Assembly (NCBI RefSeq): GCF_014191545.1
Contig: NZ_AP023361.1
Coordinates: 1,950,501-2,014,500, forward strand
Direction: 5' to 3'
Origin: Terrihabitans soli
GTDB lineage: Bacteria; Pseudomonadota; Alphaproteobacteria; Rhizobiales; Methylopilaceae
DNA length: 64,000 nt
This document shows, one piece after another, positions 60,139 through 64,000 of the stretch. A model generated the notes under the pieces. That model was not told the origin of the DNA. It was given only the letters and a program-made list of their open reading frames with translations, and made no database searches. A program made the translations under genes and the position numbers. Numbering within the stretch: position 1 is the first letter of the stretch; every line of letters begins with the position of its first letter.

Positions 60139-60993
60139 TCAGTCCTTGTTTTTGTCGAACAGGCCGCCCGCGACTTCGCGCAAGGTAGGCGCCGGGCGAG
60201 CTGCGAAGGGCAGCGGCCGGCAGACGGCGATGGTGGCAAGCCCGATCCGCGCCGTCAGTATGCCATTGATGATGCCCTCGCCGAGCCGCGCCGAAAGTTT
60301 TGCGGCAACGCCATGGCCGACAATCTGATCGATAAAGCCCTCGCCCGCCGCCATGCCGCCGGTGACGGCAAGATGGGTCAGCACATGGCGCAGCAGACGG
60401 AAGAAACCGAGCGTGCCGGGACGGCCGCCGTAAAGATCGGCGATCTTGCGGATCAAAGCGATCGAGGTCGCGGCGACCATGGCGATGTCGATGATGGCGC
60501 GCGGCGCAATCGCGGTGACGACGGAGACGCGCTTCGACGCATTCGCGACGAGACGGCGCGCTTCGAGATCGAGCCCGGTCATCAATTCGCGCTCGGCAAG
60601 CTGGATGAGATCGGAGCCGTCGATGATCGACTGGCGCTCGCGCGCAAGATTGGCGCGGCCGCGCGCCGTCCGCGCGTTCGACGCATAGAGCGCTTCAAGA
60701 TCGGAGACGACGCTGCGCGCGAGATGGCGGTCGTCCTGCACCAGCGCGTCTTCGGCACGGGCGCGCAGGCCGTCGATCTTCGACAGCCGCCGCAGCGCGG
60801 AGAGCTCGCGGATGAGAATGACGAGCAGGGTCAGAACAAAGAGCGCGGCAAGGCCCGCGCCGAACCAGCCGAGCCAGACATTACGCGCGAACAGATCCTC
60901 GACGACATTCGTGACGCCGAGGCCGAAACCGAGCGAAATCAGACCGCCGAGCGATGACCAGAACAGCGCGGCGAGTTTGGAGCGCTTCGGCAC
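60139..60993 (-). CDS. ycjF: YcjF-like (TIGR01620/DUF697) membrane protein, start disputed
   Basis: The in-frame protein from the GTG at 60993 has 284 residues, with a double membrane segment near the N-terminus (LISLGFGLGVTNVVEDLF; LAALFVLTLLVILIRELSAL) and the DUF697 C-terminal part (MVAATSIALIRKIADLYGG; GMAAGEGFIDQIVGHGVAAK). The frame continues upstream with plausible sequence (RKPETFELNSPELVFPEPEA) but hits a TAA without a start. An ATG at 61136 with a GGGAG site is out of frame by one base across a run of five G at 61122-61126. One more G would give MVQSPRKPETFEL. YcjF partners YcjX, whose gene lies upstream beyond a repeat. Confidence 0.85.
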   Translation of the reverse strand: MPKRSKLAALFWSSLGGLISLGFGLGVTNVVEDLFARNVWLGWFGAGLAALFVLTLLVILIRELSALRRLSKIDGLRARAEDALVQDDRHLARSVVSDLEALYASNARTARGRANLARERQSIIDGSDLIQLAERELMTGLDLEARRLVANASKRVSVVTAIAPRAIIDIAMVAATSIALIRKIADLYGGRPGTLGFFRLLRHVLTHLAVTGGMAAGEGFIDQIVGHGVAAKLSARLGEGIINGILTARIGLATIAVCRPLPFAARPAPTLREVAGGLFDKNKD

Positions 60994-61146
60994 GGTGGCG
61001 GTCGCGGTCGTTGCGATCGCACCGGCCGATGTCGGCGGCTCGACCAGAAGATCGGCGATATCCGCCTCCGGCTCGGGGAAGACGAGCTCCGGCGAATTGA
61101 GCTCGAAGGTTTCGGGTTTGCGGGGGACTGAACCATTTTACTCCCA

Positions 61147-61200
61147 GTTCCCCGGACAAGCTGCACGCAGTGCAGCGCCGATCCGGGGTCCAGATATAAG
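61147..61200. repeat. Family B arm, left of the GIY-YIG gene
   Basis: TTCCCCGGACAAGCTGCACG...GCGCCGATCCGGGGTCCAGATATAAG is a complete palindromic arm of family B. A further small inverted repeat (ATAAGT...ACTTAT flanking GGCGGC/GCCGCC) at 61196-61227 separates it from the GIY-YIG start. The matching arm of opposite orientation follows the gene. Confidence 0.85.
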
Positions 61201-61228
61201 TGGCGGCGACGCCGCCGCCATACTTATC

Positions 61229-61537
61229 ATGCCCTATCCGGGGGCGCAGGTGGGGCGATACTGGGTCTACATACTGGCCAGCAAACGTTTGGGAACCCTC
61301 TATGTCGGGGCGACCAACAATCTCGCTCGACGGGTTTACGAGCATCGAGAGGGCCTCGTTCCCGGATTTACAAAAGCTTATGACGTCAAACTACTGGTCT
61401 ATGCCGAAGAGTTTGCGTCCATCGCCGATGCCCGAGAGGCCGAGGCCCGTATCAAGAAATGGCGGCGTGCCTGGAAGATCGAATTGATCGAGCGCAGCAA
61501 CGCAAATTGGGACGATCTATATCCAAGTCTGATTTGA
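61229..61537 (+). CDS. GIY-YIG nuclease-superfamily protein inside a REPIN-like element
   Basis: This 102-residue single-domain protein has the GIY-YIG core: YWVYILASKRLGTLYVG, the catalytic Arg in NNLARRVYEHRE, and the late REAEARIKKWRRAWKIELIE with the metal-binding Glu, ending in WDDLYP. It is of the short YhbQ/UPF0213 type, which is often multi-copy in Rhizobiales. It is flanked exactly by the two inverted arms of a family B element (61147-61200 and 61568-61614), so it occupies the place of the spacer. The insertion also separates ycjX from ycjF. A role in moving the repeats is my inference. DNA repair or another nuclease role is the alternative. Confidence 0.85.
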   Translation: MPYPGAQVGRYWVYILASKRLGTLYVGATNNLARRVYEHREGLVPGFTKAYDVKLLVYAEEFASIADAREAEARIKKWRRAWKIELIERSNANWDDLYPSLI

Positions 61538-61567
61538 ATTTGAGTGCGCCTTCGGCGCTAGAATATC

Positions 61568-61614
61568 TGGGTCCCGGATCACGCGATGCGCTGCGCGCAC
61601 GCGGTCCGGGACAC
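61568..61614. repeat. Family B arm, right of the GIY-YIG gene
   Basis: CTGGGTCCCGGATCACGCGATG...GCGGTCCGGGACAC is the right arm of the family B element. It ends 6 bp before the stop of the small gene at 61620. The preceding short palindrome GCGCCTTCGGCGC lies at 61546-61558. Confidence 0.85.
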
Positions 61615-61619
61615 AGAAA

Positions 61620-61892
61620 TCAAACTCCGAACCCTGGGATAATTTCAGCCTGCACATAGCGCTGGAATTCAGGCCAGGTGATGAGGCCGAGCTCGCGGTC
61701 TTCGCCGCCGAGCGCGCCGTTCACCGTCATGATGAACTGGTCCTTCACATCGTCGAGCAGAGAGAGCTCGGGTTTCGAGAACTCGCTCTCGTCGAGGCTG
61801 ACGAGCAGCATGTCATGCAGATCCTCGAACTCGGCATAGCTCAGCGTGCCGATCTGCTTCAGGCGTCCAAGATAGTGCGTGCGAAAGCTCAT
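61620..61892 (-). CDS. Small protein of unknown function in the ycjX operon
   Basis: The protein has 90 residues, acidic and helical (FEDLHDMLLVSLDESEFSKP; LSLLDDVKDQFIMTVNGALG), ending EIIPGFGV. It has no membrane segment or signal peptide. It does not match SdhE or another small family that I can name. The ATG at 61892 follows the ycjX stop by four bases, so it is co-transcribed with it. A function linked to YcjX is plausible by position only. Confidence 0.65.
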   Translation of the reverse strand: MSFRTHYLGRLKQIGTLSYAEFEDLHDMLLVSLDESEFSKPELSLLDDVKDQFIMTVNGALGGEDRELGLITWPEFQRYVQAEIIPGFGV

Positions 61893-61896
61893 CGTC

Positions 61897-63366
61897 TCAA
61901 ACCAGTTTGTCGCCGATCAGAAATTCAATCACCCGGTCCATACGGATATGGGGAAGAACGGGCTTTTCCCAAGGTCCGGTTTCGAGCCTGGGCGGCCGGA
62001 ATTTGAGAATGCCCACATCCCCCTCGCCGCCATCGGCGCGGCCTTTATAGCCGCCGGGCAAGAGCGCCTTTTCCGGATCGGCCGGCAGATCGCCGGGAAA
62101 TACGCCGATCTCCTCCTCGCCCGTAAATACTTTGTCTCCGGATTGCTCGCCCGCCTCAGGCGTGCCGGCGATGACGGGAAGCTCACTCTTGCCGCGGCGT
62201 GCCAACGCCTCGCGCGTTGCGCGCACGGCGGAGATGGCGAGCACATCGACGCGCGCACCGGCAAATTGCGCCCGCTCGCGCGCCCGTTGCACCAGACGTC
62301 CGAGAATGGCTTCCAGCCTATCGTGGCTCGAATGGTGGAGATGATCGGCTTTCGTCGCCGCGAAGAGAATACGGTCGACCTTCGGCCGGAACAGCGAAGT
62401 GATCCAACTATTCGTGCCGTGGCGGAAGGCTTCGAGCACATCGGTCAAAGCCGTCTCAAGATCGGCGACGGCATCGGGCCCCGCATCGAGCGCCGCCAGC
62501 ACATCGACCAGAACGATCTGGCGGTCGAGCCGGGCAAAATGATCGCGGAAGAACGGGCGCACGATCTCGCGCACATAGGCGTCGTAGCGGCGCGCCATCA
62601 TCGCCTGCAGCGTGCCGGGACGCGGCTCGCTATCGGCCGCAATATCAAGCGGCGCAAAGGTCAGCATGGGCGAGCCTTCGAGATCGCCCGGCATGAGAAA
62701 ACGCCCCGGCGGCAGCGCCGACAGCGTATCGCGCGCCTGCCGCGCCGCTCTGAGATAGGCGGTAAAAATATCGGCCGAAGCCTTTGCCTTTGCTTCACTT
62801 TCCGGCTCGTTCGGATCAAGCCCGGCAAGCTGCTTGTGCCAGTCGGAGGCAAGCCTTTTGCGCGCGCCGGTACGGCTCTGCGCAAGCGTTGCCGCCGACC
62901 ATTGTGCATACGTCTTGCCCATCAGACCGAGATCGAGAAGCCATTCGCCGGGATAGTCGACGATATCGAGCGTCAGGAATGTCGAGCCGCGGCGCTTGCC
63001 GAAAAACGTCTCGGAGGCGAATTCGAGCACAAGCCGGAGTTCGGAAATCCGCCGCGTCGAGTCCGGCCAGCGACGCTCGTCGAGCAAAGCCTTCAGATGC
63101 TCCTCGATGGAAAAGCGCGGCACCGCATCGTCGGGCTGCGGCGCAAGATGTGCGCCGATCAGGCGCCCATCGGCATAGGCACGAAACAGCGGCAGGCGCC
63201 CGCCATTCGTCAGCGTATTGACAAGTGCGGTGATGAACACCGTCTTGCCGGCGCGCGACAGGCCGGTCACGCCGAGGCGCACGCTCGGATGCAGCGCATG
63301 CGCCGCAAGATCGAAAACGTTTGCCGCGGAAATCTTCGCTTCGTGCGTAAGGTCGGACAGCTTCAT
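61897..63366 (-). CDS. ycjX: YcjX-like GTP-binding protein (DUF463)
   Basis: The protein has 489 residues. The P-loop is VRLGVTGLSRAGKTVFITAL, followed by DIVDYPGEWLLDLGLMGKTY as the switch/Walker B-like segment and FAATKADHLHHSS as the specificity region. It matches the YcjX family of stress-induced (phage-shock-linked) GTPases. The usual partner, YcjF, is encoded 0.9 kb downstream on the same strand, separated by the small gene and by the GIY-YIG element. The ATG at 63366 is the only start consistent with homology. Confidence 0.95.
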   Translation of the reverse strand: MKLSDLTHEAKISAANVFDLAAHALHPSVRLGVTGLSRAGKTVFITALVNTLTNGGRLPLFRAYADGRLIGAHLAPQPDDAVPRFSIEEHLKALLDERRWPDSTRRISELRLVLEFASETFFGKRRGSTFLTLDIVDYPGEWLLDLGLMGKTYAQWSAATLAQSRTGARKRLASDWHKQLAGLDPNEPESEAKAKASADIFTAYLRAARQARDTLSALPPGRFLMPGDLEGSPMLTFAPLDIAADSEPRPGTLQAMMARRYDAYVREIVRPFFRDHFARLDRQIVLVDVLAALDAGPDAVADLETALTDVLEAFRHGTNSWITSLFRPKVDRILFAATKADHLHHSSHDRLEAILGRLVQRARERAQFAGARVDVLAISAVRATREALARRGKSELPVIAGTPEAGEQSGDKVFTGEEEIGVFPGDLPADPEKALLPGGYKGRADGGEGDVGILKFRPPRLETGPWEKPVLPHIRMDRVIEFLIGDKLV

Positions 63367-63403
63367 CGAGGCCCTGTGATCCCGGAACGGGACCTACACA
63401 TAG

Positions 63404-63931
63404 TCATTCGTCCTTCAGGCCAAGATGTTTGGGCGTTTCGAAGGCGAACAGCCAGGCCTGCTTCTCCTCGATCGCCGCCCAGGGCGTATCCTCGAAATCG
63501 AGGACGGCGATGGCCGCCGTCGGGAATTTCCGCTCGAAGCGCTCGGCGACCTCGGGCTCGGCGCTTTCGGCCAGCATGCCGGTCAGGCTCTCCATGCCGG
63601 GATTGTGGCCGACAATCATGAGGGTCTGGACGTCCCCATCGGCGCTGCGGACGATCTCCAGCAGCATGTCCGGCGAGGCGTCGTAGATCATGTCCTCGAA
63701 AATGGCCTCCGGCACCGGGTCGAAGGCCTTTTTGGCCTCCTGCCAGGTCTGGCGGGTGCGGGCCGAGGTCGAGCAGACAACGAGATCGGGGACGATCCCC
63801 TCCGCCTCCAGCCAGGCGCCCATGCCGCGGGCAGCCTCCCGCCCTTCGGCGGTCAAAACCCGGTCGTGATCATGGTCTTGGGCGCCATGGGGTTCTGCCT
63901 TGGCGTGGCGGAAAAGGACGAGGCGGCGCAT
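63404..63931 (-). CDS. Histidine phosphatase (SixA-like)
   Basis: The protein has 175 residues. The RHG motif is RHAKAEPHG at the N-terminus, with the second catalytic His in IVGHNPGMESL and an Arg in STSARTRQTW. SixA dephosphorylates phosphohistidine on Hpt-type proteins such as ArcB or PtsO. An Hpt protein is encoded at 4.3 kb, but there is no positional link. It is 37 bp upstream of ycjX on the same strand and may be part of that operon. Confidence 0.92.
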   Translation of the reverse strand: MRRLVLFRHAKAEPHGAQDHDHDRVLTAEGREAARGMGAWLEAEGIVPDLVVCSTSARTRQTWQEAKKAFDPVPEAIFEDMIYDASPDMLLEIVRSADGDVQTLMIVGHNPGMESLTGMLAESAEPEVAERFERKFPTAAIAVLDFEDTPWAAIEEKQAWLFAFETPKHLGLKDE

Positions 63932-63954
63932 CGGTCAGGTGTGGCTTTCTGGCA

Positions 63955-64000
63955 ATGGAGTCATCGAAAAAGAACCCTATCACGGCGTCCGCCCGGCGAA
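63955..64000 (+). CDS. Possible start of a plus-strand gene cut by the edge
   Basis: An open frame begins MESSKKNPITASARR and runs off the right edge. It is divergent from the phosphatase gene. Only 15 codons are visible, there is no strong ribosome-binding site, and I recognise no family, so this is a weak call. Confidence 0.25.
   Translation, partial: MESSKKNPITASARR

Noticed and set aside
61122-61126. Phase-variable homopolymer switch
   Set aside because: A run of five G is short for slipped-strand switching. A sequencing indel or fixed mutation is at least as likely.
60812-61228. N-terminal extension of the GIY-YIG frame
   Set aside because: It runs through the family B arm and antisense to ycjF. 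Homology begins at the ATG at 61229.
61229-61537. Homing endonuclease or restriction enzyme
   Set aside because: The protein is a bare GIY-YIG domain without a DNA-recognition extension, and it is not inside an intron, intein or beside a methylase.

Overview
The window is GC-rich chromosomal DNA from an alphaproteobacterium, most likely of the order Hyphomicrobiales (Rhizobiales). Several small families point that way: DUF2336, DUF3126, DUF2934, DUF3008, the zf-CHCC homologue of mitochondrial NDUFS6, BTLCP transglutaminases, an Hpt/CheY-like pair, an EcfG-type promoter and a bacteriophytochrome with an HWE/HisKA_2 kinase. I cannot name the species. No rRNA, CRISPR array, prophage or classical insertion sequence is visible. 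There is one tRNA, Leu(UAA).

Layout. 1-23.7 kb is mostly housekeeping: cutA (cut by the edge), nadK, a LysE exporter and its ArgP-like regulator split by a low-GC desaturase, a response-regulator/Hpt pair, thrS, yidD, an Fe-S scaffold, folE-hisI, rhomboid, PilZ, gamma carbonic anhydrase, DUF3126-cysE, a zf-CHCC protein beside an FAD monooxygenase, a DEAD-box helicase with an Asn/Gln-rich tail, a 24-residue membrane peptide and tRNA-Leu. 23.7-30.2 kb is a compact biosynthetic locus: a Sfp-type phosphopantetheinyl transferase and an EctB-type diaminobutyrate aminotransferase, divergent from a 1346-residue Pls/PosA-family synthetase (A-T plus three beta-helix domains set among membrane segments). 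The three genes form a self-sufficient set for a cationic isopeptide homopolymer, most simply poly-diaminobutyrate.

30.2-44 kb is accessory: pairs of palindromic repeats (family A), a molybdopterin-binding CinA-like protein, a Lys-rich DUF3008 protein, a low-GC two-gene unit (HARE-HTH protein plus a HEAT-like protein) that is a candidate defence or conflict module, a diguanylate cyclase, a phosphoesterase/nucleotidyltransferase pair, a KGG stress protein behind a likely EcfG promoter, slyX, and a TetR-HlyD-ABC efflux operon with a perfect operator palindrome. 44-64 kb holds a second response regulator, a Bcr/CflA-type MFS pump, a DUF4139 protein, the phytochrome kinase, a cystine-type amino-acid ABC transporter, two GT2 glycosyltransferases, aroC, a RibB with a degenerate GCH2 half, and the ycjX/ycjF pair with a SixA-like phosphatase.

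Two things stand out beyond ordinary annotation. First, the Pls/aminotransferase/PPTase cluster. Second, a nested population of palindromic repeats: family B elements are REPIN-like (two inverted palindromic arms). One of them, at 61.1-61.6 kb, carries a GIY-YIG nuclease gene exactly between its arms. A separate double-hairpin module has inserted into the middles of both family A and family B elements.
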